Source: Gemmatimonadota bacterium
GTDB lineage: Bacteria; Gemmatimonadota; Gemmatimonadetes; Gemmatimonadales; GWC2-71-9
Assembly: GCA_003220855.1 (NCBI GenBank)
Contig: QHTP01000018.1
Location: 1-32,700, forward strand
DNA length: 32,700 nt
Reading direction: 5' to 3'
In this document: positions 8,538 to 16,492 of the stretch, piece after piece
Position numbering within the stretch: the stretch's first letter is position 1
How the letters are laid out: each line of letters starts with the position of its first letter
The notes under the pieces: model-generated
Databases searched by the model: none
The model's input: the letters and a program-made list of their open reading frames with translations, nothing else
Told to the model about the DNA's origin: nothing
Position numbers and translations under genes: made by a program

Positions 8538-9251
8538 ATGCGTCTGTTGGTGAGCGTCCGAGGGCCCGTCGAAGCGCGCGCCGCCGTCGCGGGTGGTGCA
8601 GACGTGATCGACGCGAAGGACCCGGATCGCGGGGCCCTGGGCGCCGTGCGGGCGGACCGGCTCGCGGCGATCCGGCGCGAGGTGGGCGCGGCACGTCCCG
8701 TGAGCGCGGCCCTGGGAGACGTCCGTGATGACGCGATGGTGGCAGCCGCGGCGGCCGCGGCCCCGGGGCTCGCGTTCGTGAAGCTCGGCTTCGCCGGCGT
8801 GACGGGCGAGGCCCAGGCGCAGCGCCTGGCGCGCGCCGTGCGGCGCGCCGTTCCGGCGGCGACGCGCATGGTCCTCGTGGCGTACGCCGACTGGCGCCGG
8901 GCGGACAGCCTCGCGCCGGCGCGCGTGGTGGCCGTGGCCGCGGAGACGGGTGCCGCGGGCCTGCTGCTCGACACGGCCTGGAAAGACGCCCCGCTCTTCG
9001 CCCTCGAGTCGCCGCATGCGGTCGCAGCGTGGGTCGACGCCGCGCGCGCGGCGGGGCTGTTCGCGGCGCTGGCCGGAAGTCTCTCGGGAGGGGACTTCGC
9101 GACGGCGCGTGCCGTCGGCGCGGAGCTCATCGGGGTGCGGGGCGCCGCGTGCATCGGGGGCCGCCGGGGCCGCGTGTCGCGGGCCCGGGTCGCGGCCCTA
9201 CAGCGCCTGGTCCGCGCGGCGCCCGCGGTCCCCCTCGGGGCCCTCCCGTAG
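8538..9251 (+). CDS. mfnB: (5-formylfuran-3-yl)methyl phosphate synthase
   Basis: MRLLVSVRGPVEARAAVAGGADVIDAKDPDRGALGA, FVKLGFAG, LLLDTAWKD: conserved Lys/Asp set of MfnB; SD GGGAG upstream. Confidence 0.93.
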   Translation: MRLLVSVRGPVEARAAVAGGADVIDAKDPDRGALGAVRADRLAAIRREVGAARPVSAALGDVRDDAMVAAAAAAAPGLAFVKLGFAGVTGEAQAQRLARAVRRAVPAATRMVLVAYADWRRADSLAPARVVAVAAETGAAGLLLDTAWKDAPLFALESPHAVAAWVDAARAAGLFAALAGSLSGGDFATARAVGAELIGVRGAACIGGRRGRVSRARVAALQRLVRAAPAVPLGALP

Positions 9252-9818
9252 CGCCACGTCCAGCTGCCCCAGGTCATCGGCGGTCACGATGAGGTGCTCC
9301 ACGCCCGACGGGAGCGTGCGGAGGAAATGCGAGTCGACGAGCTTCTTGTGTCCTCCCTCCGCCGGCTTGATGAGCACCACACGACGCGCCCCCAGCGCAC
9401 CGGCGAACCACGCGGCAATGCTGTCGCTCGTGACGTCCCACGAGTGGGGCACCGGATCGGCGGCGCGGAGCCAGCGATAGGGCGCGAGCACCGGCAGGTG
9501 TCCGGCTTGCAAGGCCGCGGCGACGCCGCCCACGCCGTCGACGAGCGCGGCATCGGGGATGCGCGCGGCCAGGGCATGTGCGTATTGATCCATCCCCAAC
9601 ACCGCCATCCAGTGCGCCGCATCCTCGCCGATCCTCGCGCGCTTGAACATCTCGCGCACCGCGTCGGCGAACGGCCCGCCACCCGGGACGACGACCAGGC
9701 GGCGGCCCGGCCGGAAGGCGGTGACCGCCTCGATGGTGAGCTCGAAGGCGCCCGCCTTGCCGAGCAATCCCCCACCGATCTTGAGCACCGTGTGAACGCC
9801 ATCGCGGGTGCTCCTCAT
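9198..9818 (-). CDS. Amino acid kinase family protein, MfnE-like
   Basis: TVLKIGGGLLGKAGAFE, LVVVPGGGPFADAVREMF, WDVTSDSIAAWFAGALGARRVVLIKPAEGG; ATG at 9818. Confidence 0.85.
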   Translation of the reverse strand: MRSTRDGVHTVLKIGGGLLGKAGAFELTIEAVTAFRPGRRLVVVPGGGPFADAVREMFKRARIGEDAAHWMAVLGMDQYAHALAARIPDAALVDGVGGVAAALQAGHLPVLAPYRWLRAADPVPHSWDVTSDSIAAWFAGALGARRVVLIKPAEGGHKKLVDSHFLRTLPSGVEHLIVTADDLGQLDVALREGPEGDRGRRADQAL

Positions 9819-10819
9819 GAGGGAAACATCAGCGCCACGGCCGCGGCGGGGGCGTGGCGCGCCGCAGGGCCCAGGCGGTCCGACAGCAGGATCACCTGAA
9901 GCCCGGCGCGCCGCGCGGCTTCGGCTGCGAGAAACTCTCCCAGCCCCGTCACGACCGCGCGGGTGAGCGCGGGGCAGCGGGCGCGCGCCCGCACCACGGC
10001 GTCGCGCAGTCGCGTCGCCTGCGCGTCCCACAAGGCGTCCGCGATGCCGCTGACGCCCTCGTCATCGAGCAGTTCGCGGTCGGCGCACACCACGCGCGCG
10101 AGCCGCTCGCCGGCGAAGACGCGCGTGGCCGGACGACCGTCGGGCGTGGGAACCGAGTAATCCTCCGGGGCCAGTTCGCCGCGCCAGAGGTGGACATCGC
10201 CGGCGAGCGCGAACCCTTCCGCCGAGACGCCGGTCGCCCGGCCGCGCACCGGCACAGTCGCGGCGATCGCCTCGGCCGGCGTGCGCAGCGCCCCCGTGTA
10301 GACCAGCTCGCCCTCGCGCAAGCGTTCGGTATCCGTCCTGCCCGCGGCCCGCGGCACGCCGCCGGCGATGGGAACGATGTCGGTCGTGGTCGAGCCCACG
10401 TCGATGAGCACGCAATCGGGAACGAAGCGCGCCACGAGGTGCGCGGTAGCGGCCCAGTTCGCCGCCGCGACCGCATGTGGGTCGCGCCGTGCTTGAGCGG
10501 GTGTGAGCCAGCGCGCATCGACCGTCCACACCCGCACGCACGCGTCCGCAAAGGCCGCGGTCACGGCGTCGAGCACGAACCCCACGCCCTCCCGCTTGGT
10601 GCGGAACAGCTGCGACAGCTCGGCCGTCATCGTGACGGCGTGCCGGTCTCCCGGCGCGGCGCCGACGTCGCGCGCCAGCCGGCGGAGCAACGGCGCGAGT
10701 GCCGCGGGATCGCGTTGCAGCTCGTAGGGCACCGCCCGCGCCGCGACCACGCGGGCCTCCGCCACCCGCGTGCCCTTGGTGTTCACACCGCCGATATCCC
10801 AGCCGAGGACTGCCGTCAT
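9815..10819 (-). CDS. mfnF: Hydantoinase/oxoprolinase-fold C1-transfer pathway protein (MfnF family)
   Basis: MTAVLGWDIGGVNTKGTRV, TMTAELSQLFRTKREGV, LIDVGSTTTDIVPI, ELVYTGALRTP. Confidence 0.88.
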   Translation of the reverse strand: MTAVLGWDIGGVNTKGTRVAEARVVAARAVPYELQRDPAALAPLLRRLARDVGAAPGDRHAVTMTAELSQLFRTKREGVGFVLDAVTAAFADACVRVWTVDARWLTPAQARRDPHAVAAANWAATAHLVARFVPDCVLIDVGSTTTDIVPIAGGVPRAAGRTDTERLREGELVYTGALRTPAEAIAATVPVRGRATGVSAEGFALAGDVHLWRGELAPEDYSVPTPDGRPATRVFAGERLARVVCADRELLDDEGVSGIADALWDAQATRLRDAVVRARARCPALTRAVVTGLGEFLAAEAARRAGLQVILLSDRLGPAARHAPAAAVALMFPS

Positions 10820-11580
10820 TGCGCGTGATCCCGGTGCTCGACCTGCGCGCGGGGCGCGCCGTGTTGGCGCGGGGAGGCCGGCGCGAGAGCTACGCGGCCG
10901 TGCGATCGGTCCTGACCGGAGGGGGTGGGGAGGGCGATCCTGTCCCGTTGGCGCGCGCCTTTCACGAGGACTTGGGTTGCGACGAGTGCTACGTCGCCGA
11001 CCTGGACGCCATCGCCGGGGCCCGCGTGCAGGGCGCCCTGCTGGGCCGGCTCGCCGGTCTGGGTGCCGCCCTCTGGATCGATGCCGCCGTCACCGACCCT
11101 GCGCGAGCGTGGGGGCTCATCCGCCTCGGCGCCGCGCGGGTCGTAGTGGGCCTCGAGACGTTGTCGTCCTTGCGGTCCCTCGCCGCGGTGGTCGAGGCGA
11201 CCGGACCAGAGCGCGTCGTGTTCTCGCTCGATCTGCGGGATGGCGCGCCCGTCGTCCGCTCGGGCGTCGCGGCTCGCGCCACGCCGCTCGACCTGGCGCG
11301 CGCCGCCCTCGACGCCGGAGTGACCAGCCTGCTGGTGCTCGATGTGGCGCGCGTCGGGAGCGGGCGCGGCGTGGACGACCGGCTGGTGAGCGCGCTCCGC
11401 GCCGCCCATCCGGGCGTGCAGTTGTTCGCGGGGGGCGGGATAGCGAGCGTGCCGGACATCGAGCGGCTCGCCGACCTCGGGCTCGACGGCGTGCTGCTGG
11501 CGACGGCCCTGCACGATGGCCGCCTGGGGCGCGCCGACCTCGAGGCCGTGCGGCGTCGTCACCCGAGGGACTCGCGGTAG
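10819..11580 (+). CDS. HisA/HisF-like TIM-barrel protein of the H4MPT cluster
   Basis: RVIPVLDLRAGRAVLARGGRRESYAAVRS, CYVADLDAIAG, LFAGGGIAS, GVLLATALHDGRL; probable TTG (10819) or GTG (10825) start. Confidence 0.82.
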   Translation: MRVIPVLDLRAGRAVLARGGRRESYAAVRSVLTGGGGEGDPVPLARAFHEDLGCDECYVADLDAIAGARVQGALLGRLAGLGAALWIDAAVTDPARAWGLIRLGAARVVVGLETLSSLRSLAAVVEATGPERVVFSLDLRDGAPVVRSGVAARATPLDLARAALDAGVTSLLVLDVARVGSGRGVDDRLVSALRAAHPGVQLFAGGGIASVPDIERLADLGLDGVLLATALHDGRLGRADLEAVRRRHPRDSR

Positions 11581-12062
11581 GTCGCCGACTGCCCGACCGT
11601 CTCCTCTACTTCCACTTCTACGGCCGTGAGGTCCACGCCGCCCAACCCGGCGAGCTCTTGGAGCACCCGGCTCGCGAGATATTGCGCCAGCATTTCCACG
11701 GTGGTGTTGGGCACGGGGAGGAGCGCGCAGTCGTCGCGGGGAAACATGTAGCAGGGCCTTCCCACGACGGTCACGCTCACCCTGTCGCCCTCCTCACGCA
11801 GCTGGATCTTCGGGTTCTGGAGCGGGAGCAGCACCTTGTGATCGATCTCGTCGGTGAGCCGCTTCATGAGCTTTTTCAGCTCGGCGAAATCGACGACGTA
11901 GTGCGCTTCGGGGTTGAGTCCGCCCTCCACGACGACGCGGGTCCGGTAGTTGTGGCCGTGTAGCCGCTCGCAGCGGTGCCCGGGGAAGGTGATGAAATGG
12001 GCCGAGGCGAAGACGAGGTTGTCCTTCGTGACGGCGACCTTGAAATTCTTATGGGCGGGCAC
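11559..12062 (-). CDS. 6-pyruvoyl-tetrahydropterin synthase / QueD / PTPS-III family (COG0720)
   Basis: FASAHFITFPGHRCERLHGHNYRTRV; PNTTVEMLAQYL; VEVEETVGQSATY; GTG start at 12062. Confidence 0.9.
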   Translation of the reverse strand: MPAHKNFKVAVTKDNLVFASAHFITFPGHRCERLHGHNYRTRVVVEGGLNPEAHYVVDFAELKKLMKRLTDEIDHKVLLPLQNPKIQLREEGDRVSVTVVGRPCYMFPRDDCALLPVPNTTVEMLAQYLASRVLQELAGLGGVDLTAVEVEVEETVGQSATYRESLG

Positions 12063-12915
12063 GCCAGCCCCCTTCGAGCAGCACGACGTAGATCGCCGCG
12101 CCGGTCAAGTCCGCCGTAGCGCCGGGATTCAACGTGTTGGCTTCGTCTCGCAGCTCGCGGTCGAGGGCGGCGATCCCTTCCCGCCCCGCGGCCGTGCGCA
12201 CGCCCCCGGCGTCGAGCACGCTGCGTCCCCCCTGCTGCACCGTGGTCGCGGCCGGCAGACCGAGCTTGCGCGCGATGTGGCTGTCGGGCGCGGCGGCGAG
12301 GAGCGTCAAGTACGCCTCAACCACGGCGTCCCGCCAGGGGAGGCGATCGGCGAGCGCGGCCCGGATGGCCGGGGCGCCCAGCTCGAACGTGCTGCGGAAG
12401 TCGTTCGCGTATTCGCGGCCGATCGCGTCGCGCTCGACCGCGAGGGCCATCACGTCGCGCAGCGTCGCGGTGGGCGTGCCACCCACGTCCTGGTCGGGCG
12501 TCCGGCCCAGTCCGCCCGGAGCGGCCAGGCGGATCGCCGCATAGGTGTCACGCGCGTCCGCCACCGTGGTCGCGGCCAGGGTGGCGGCGAGCTGGGCGCG
12601 CAGCGAGGCCCCGCCGGGCGTCAGCGCCGCCCGGGCGAGTGGGGCGAGCAGCAGGACCAGGCCGAGGTTCGTATTGGACGGCGCCCAGCGGGCCGTGGCT
12701 TCGACGGCGGCGCGGATGGTGGTGCCGAGCGGCCGCTCCCCGGCTGCGGCCAGCGCGGGCCCGATGGCCGCGGCGCTCGCAAGGAAGTCCTCGTAGCGCA
12801 CGTCACGGAAACTCGCAAACGGGGACACGTTGCCGGGTTTAGGGGCACTCACCTCGAGCAGGCAGGCGAGCTGCGCGGCGGCCGCCACCTGGGCCGCCTG
12901 CGGCGTGCCGCTCAC
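12049..12915 (-). CDS. CitG-like (triphosphoribosyl-dephospho-CoA synthase family) protein
   Basis: LLEVSAPKPGNVSPFASFRDVRYEDFLASAAAIGPAL, WAPSNTNLGLVLLLAPLA, ATADLTGAAIYVVLLEGGW; GTG at 12915. Confidence 0.85.
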   Translation of the reverse strand: MSGTPQAAQVAAAAQLACLLEVSAPKPGNVSPFASFRDVRYEDFLASAAAIGPALAAAGERPLGTTIRAAVEATARWAPSNTNLGLVLLLAPLARAALTPGGASLRAQLAATLAATTVADARDTYAAIRLAAPGGLGRTPDQDVGGTPTATLRDVMALAVERDAIGREYANDFRSTFELGAPAIRAALADRLPWRDAVVEAYLTLLAAAPDSHIARKLGLPAATTVQQGGRSVLDAGGVRTAAGREGIAALDRELRDEANTLNPGATADLTGAAIYVVLLEGGWRARP

Positions 12916-13790
12916 TGCTGCGCCACGCGCCCGATGAGCAACTCGACGATCGCCGCGGCGACGTCGAGCGACGTCGCTTCCTGAAGGCCGCGCCATCCGG
13001 GAATCCCGTTCACCTCCACGACGTACACGGTGCCGTCGCGCGCGGGCAGGAGATCGACGCCCGCGTAGTCCGCACCCACCGCGCGGGCTGCGGCCAGGGC
13101 CAGCTCCGTGCGCTCGGGCTCGAGCGTCACGGCCCGCGCGCGCCCGCCGCGCGCGAGGTTGGTCTTCCAGCCGGGCGCGCTCCGCTCGATCGCGCCGATC
13201 ACCCGGCCGCCCACCACGAAGGCCCGCACGTCGCAGCCGGCGTGATCGATCGTGCGCTGGACATAATATACGCCCCGCAGCGTTTCCAGCGTGCGGAACA
13301 CGCGGAACGCCATCTCCTCGTCGGTCACCCGCACCATGCCGAGCCCCATCGAGCCGAACAGGGGCTTCACGATCACGTCGCCCAGCGCGCGAAACGCCGC
13401 CAGCGCCGCGTCCGCACGCTCGCACACCACCGTCTCAGGCACCCGCAGTCCCGCCTGCTCGAGCAGCGCCGTGGTCCACAGCTTGTCGACGGTGCGCTCG
13501 ATGGTGCGCGGGGGATTGATGACCGGGATGCCGCGCTCTTCCAGCGTGTGCAGCACATCCACCCGGAACACGATCTGCTCGAGCGAGCCGGCGGGGATGA
13601 TGCGCGCCAGCACCGCGCCGCACGCACCGATATCCTCGTCGCCCGCCGCCACCCCGGCCGCCGCCCCTCCCAGGTGTGCCGCCAGCGCCTCGTACGGCAC
13701 CACCCGCCCTTCGTGCCCCCGCTCGGCGAGGGCGCGGCAGAGCTGGTCGGTATGCCACCCCTGCCGCGCCGACAGGATCGCGACGCGCAC
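12912..13790 (-). CDS. RimK/MptN-like ATP-grasp ligase
   Basis: VINPPRTIERTVDKLWTTALLEQAGLRVPETVV, VIVKPLFGSMGLGMVRV, YAGVDLLPARDGTVYVVEVNGIPGWRGLQ; GTG start at 13790. Confidence 0.9.
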   Translation of the reverse strand: MRVAILSARQGWHTDQLCRALAERGHEGRVVPYEALAAHLGGAAAGVAAGDEDIGACGAVLARIIPAGSLEQIVFRVDVLHTLEERGIPVINPPRTIERTVDKLWTTALLEQAGLRVPETVVCERADAALAAFRALGDVIVKPLFGSMGLGMVRVTDEEMAFRVFRTLETLRGVYYVQRTIDHAGCDVRAFVVGGRVIGAIERSAPGWKTNLARGGRARAVTLEPERTELALAAARAVGADYAGVDLLPARDGTVYVVEVNGIPGWRGLQEATSLDVAAAIVELLIGRVAQQ

Positions 13791-13878
13791 CGCCGTCAGG
13801 TCGCCTGCTGCCCGAGCAGCACGGCCCTGAGGGCACGGTTCCAGGACGGACGCGGCATGTCGGGCTCCGGTCTGAAGT

Positions 13879-14844
13879 TCACGTCTCGAGCAACGATGCG
13901 CGCAACACGTCGGGGTTCACGCGTCCCGCGTGGTACGTCTTCCCGCTCTGCACACTCGTGAGCCACACTTCGGCGGGGCTGAAGAGCAGCGGATCGATCT
14001 TGTAGAAGTCACCCTCGTAGCGCTTGAAGACGTCATAGAACGGCGTCCCATAGTCCTTGGACGCCGAAGCCGGAATCTTGGGCGCGAGCGCGGCGAGCTC
14101 GGCGTCCTCGGCGTTCACCGTGTAGCGCGCCTGGCCGCCGTACAGGATGCAGTCGTTGGTGCGGCCGATGGCCCGGAGGTCGTTCTTCGCGACGGGCGGG
14201 AGCGGCGCCGTACCGATGCCACTCACGACCTTCGTGACGTCGAACCCGAGCGTGTCCATCTTGTGTAGCCCGGTCTCGAGGATGCGGGCAACGACCTGTA
14301 CACCGCCGGCGAGGCTCGCCGTGGGCGCGACCAGGCAAGTCAGCTGCGCCGGTGCGAGCCCCGCCTTCTGCCCGACCCAGGCGGCCACCTCGTCCGTGGG
14401 CGCGGCTCGGGTCTCGAGTACCAGCACGCCGCGCTGTGCCTGCTCCGCATACCGGAGCCTCGCAAACAGGTCCTTCTCGACCCGCGCATGCGCCCGCAGC
14501 GGCCCCGACCCCATCGCGAAGTACTTCCCCACCTGGATCGCCCACCCGGCGTATTGGGATGCCATACAGCTGACCGCGGGATGGTCCGTCCACACGCGGA
14601 CCCCGGGCCACGGGTCGCCCCCGATCACGACCGGCGGGTACGCCACGTCGGCGAGCCCCCCCATGCAGATCTCCGACAGGGCCCGCCCCGCGCCGTAGCC
14701 GCCCGGCGTGTCGATGCCGGCGTCGATCACCCGAGCACCCCCCGGGAGCGTGCGCGCAGTGATGCGCAGCTCGCCGGCGTTCGCCACCATGGTGTCGGCG
14801 ATGCGCCAGGCCCGCTCGTTGAGGCCTAGTCCGGTCACGCTCAC
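13879..14844 (-). CDS. mch: Methenyl-H4MPT cyclohydrolase
   Basis: LNERAWRIADTMVANAGELRI, DTPGGYGAGRALSEICMGGLADV, PAVSCMASQYAGWAI, RTNDCILYGGQARY, DYGTPFYDVFKRYEGDFYKIDPLLFSPAEV. Confidence 0.96.
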   Translation of the reverse strand: MSVTGLGLNERAWRIADTMVANAGELRITARTLPGGARVIDAGIDTPGGYGAGRALSEICMGGLADVAYPPVVIGGDPWPGVRVWTDHPAVSCMASQYAGWAIQVGKYFAMGSGPLRAHARVEKDLFARLRYAEQAQRGVLVLETRAAPTDEVAAWVGQKAGLAPAQLTCLVAPTASLAGGVQVVARILETGLHKMDTLGFDVTKVVSGIGTAPLPPVAKNDLRAIGRTNDCILYGGQARYTVNAEDAELAALAPKIPASASKDYGTPFYDVFKRYEGDFYKIDPLLFSPAEVWLTSVQSGKTYHAGRVNPDVLRASLLET

Positions 14845-15605
14845 GCCCCCACCCATCGCAGCAGCTCTCCTTTTCCGAGTTCGGCGAGGTCGCCCGAGTA
14901 GCGCTCGTAGCGTCCAGTTACCTGGGCGGCGGCTACGTCGAGCCGGCAGCGGGACCCCAGGTAGCGCAGCAGCAGCGCGACATGGGGTGGTCGGTAGGTG
15001 CAGGCGTAGCGGAACGTGGCCGGGCGCTCGACCTCACCGAGCGCGACGATCGATCCCCGTTTCAGGAATCGCCCCGTGCCCGGCCCCGCGTTCCCGAACA
15101 GGACCACCGTCCCGGCGATCATGCCCTTGCCCATCCCTCGTCCCCCGTCCCCCGTCACGACCAGCAGTCCCCGCCGCATGCGGGCGCCCGCCTCGTCCCC
15201 GACGCTGCCCCGCACGACGATCTCGCCACCGGTCATGCCGCGCGCGGCGCCTGCCGGCGCGCCACCGGCGTTAGCGCCCGCGTTGCCACGCACGTCGATC
15301 CGCCCGCCCGACATGGCGAGCCCCAAATCGCGCCCCACGCTGCCGTCGATCATCAGCTCGCCTTCCACCATGCCGGTCCCGATCCCGTCGATCCGCGTGC
15401 AATCCCCCTCGATCCGGACGACGCTCGCTCGCTCGCCCCGGACTCGGAAGAACTCGCCGAGCGTGGCCGGGCGGCCGCCGTGCACCACCGGCAGCGCCGC
15501 GATGGCGGTGGCGCCGAGCCCGGCAAACCGGTCCGCGGCGATGCAGTCGGCGACGAGCGTGTGCGTCGGCTGGGTGGCCAGGGTGAGGGTGACGGCGTCG
15601 CTCAT
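14841..15605 (-). CDS. fhcC: Formyltransferase/hydrolase complex subunit C
   Basis: GXXMXXG-type beta-helix repeats (GMVEGELMIDGSVGRDLGLAMSGGRIDVRGNAG...GMTGGEIVVRGSVGDEAGARM...), FwdC-like. Confidence 0.93.
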   Translation of the reverse strand: MSDAVTLTLATQPTHTLVADCIAADRFAGLGATAIAALPVVHGGRPATLGEFFRVRGERASVVRIEGDCTRIDGIGTGMVEGELMIDGSVGRDLGLAMSGGRIDVRGNAGANAGGAPAGAARGMTGGEIVVRGSVGDEAGARMRRGLLVVTGDGGRGMGKGMIAGTVVLFGNAGPGTGRFLKRGSIVALGEVERPATFRYACTYRPPHVALLLRYLGSRCRLDVAAAQVTGRYERYSGDLAELGKGELLRWVGA

Positions 15606-16492
15606 CCCAGAATCTTTCGCAGGTAAAAGTGGTGGGGCCCGAGCTTCCCCCCGTAGTTCCCCGCGGTGATCGTGAGCACACCGGGCCGGCACGCAGCGCG
15701 AATCCCGGCTCGCATCGCCGCCTCGATCGACGGGCCGTCGGTGCCGTCCAGCACGATCTCGAGCACACTGTTCACAACCTCCGGGAGCTGCGACTGGGTG
15801 ACGGCTTTCAGAGTAGGGTCGAAGGCGTCGTTCGTCGTGGCGATCATGTTGCTGTAGCGCTTCGACCCGACCTTGCTCCCGCTCCGCACCACCCCGCCCG
15901 GGAACGGCAGGATCACGCCCGGCGCGCCGGTCATGGCGGCGACGGCGGCCTCGGCGGCGGCCAGCGCGGCGTCCGCATCTCGCGCGAGGATGAGGAAATT
16001 CCCACCGCCCACGCCCTTCAACATCCCAAACGTCTCTTCGATCAGGAACTCCCCTTCCATGACGGGGATGCGCCAGTAGCGCTTGCCGCCGATCACCTTG
16101 CTCGCCTGGAACCCGTCCCCGAACACCCGCAACGCTTTCCCAACGGGCAGCCGGTCCGGCGCATCGGGGAGGCCGTCGAAGCAGGCCGTCGTGGGGCAGG
16201 TGAGCACCGTCTGACCGACCCGCACGATCAGCTGCTCGGGAAGGCTCGCTTTATCCATGGTCAGAAACAGCACGCTCACCCCGGGCCGGCCGTCGGGCGT
16301 CTCGCCGTCCGGGAGCTCGCGTTCGATGCCCGCCTCGCATTTGCACCCGATCACCGACGTGGCGAAGCCGGTCAGTTTGACGGCCGCCTCTTTGGCCCAC
16401 CCGAGCGTCTGCCCCGTGATCAACAGGCGGGCGACCCGCATCGTGAACGCCTCGGCGAACGTGTCCTCGATCGCGACGCCGTTGATCTTCAC
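15602..16492 (-). CDS. fhcD: Formylmethanofuran:H4MPT formyltransferase
   Basis: INGVAIEDTFAEAFTMRVARLLITGQTLGWAKEAAVKLTGFATSVIGCKCEAGIE; ends GNYGGKLGPHHFYLRKILG; GTG at 16492. Confidence 0.95.
   Translation of the reverse strand: MKINGVAIEDTFAEAFTMRVARLLITGQTLGWAKEAAVKLTGFATSVIGCKCEAGIERELPDGETPDGRPGVSVLFLTMDKASLPEQLIVRVGQTVLTCPTTACFDGLPDAPDRLPVGKALRVFGDGFQASKVIGGKRYWRIPVMEGEFLIEETFGMLKGVGGGNFLILARDADAALAAAEAAVAAMTGAPGVILPFPGGVVRSGSKVGSKRYSNMIATTNDAFDPTLKAVTQSQLPEVVNSVLEIVLDGTDGPSIEAAMRAGIRAACRPGVLTITAGNYGGKLGPHHFYLRKILG

Noticed and set aside
13796-13858. 20-codon ORF (MPRPSWNRALRAVLLGQQAT) between mch and the RimK-like gene
   Set aside because: Too short for coding evidence without conservation data; might be a leader peptide but unsupported.
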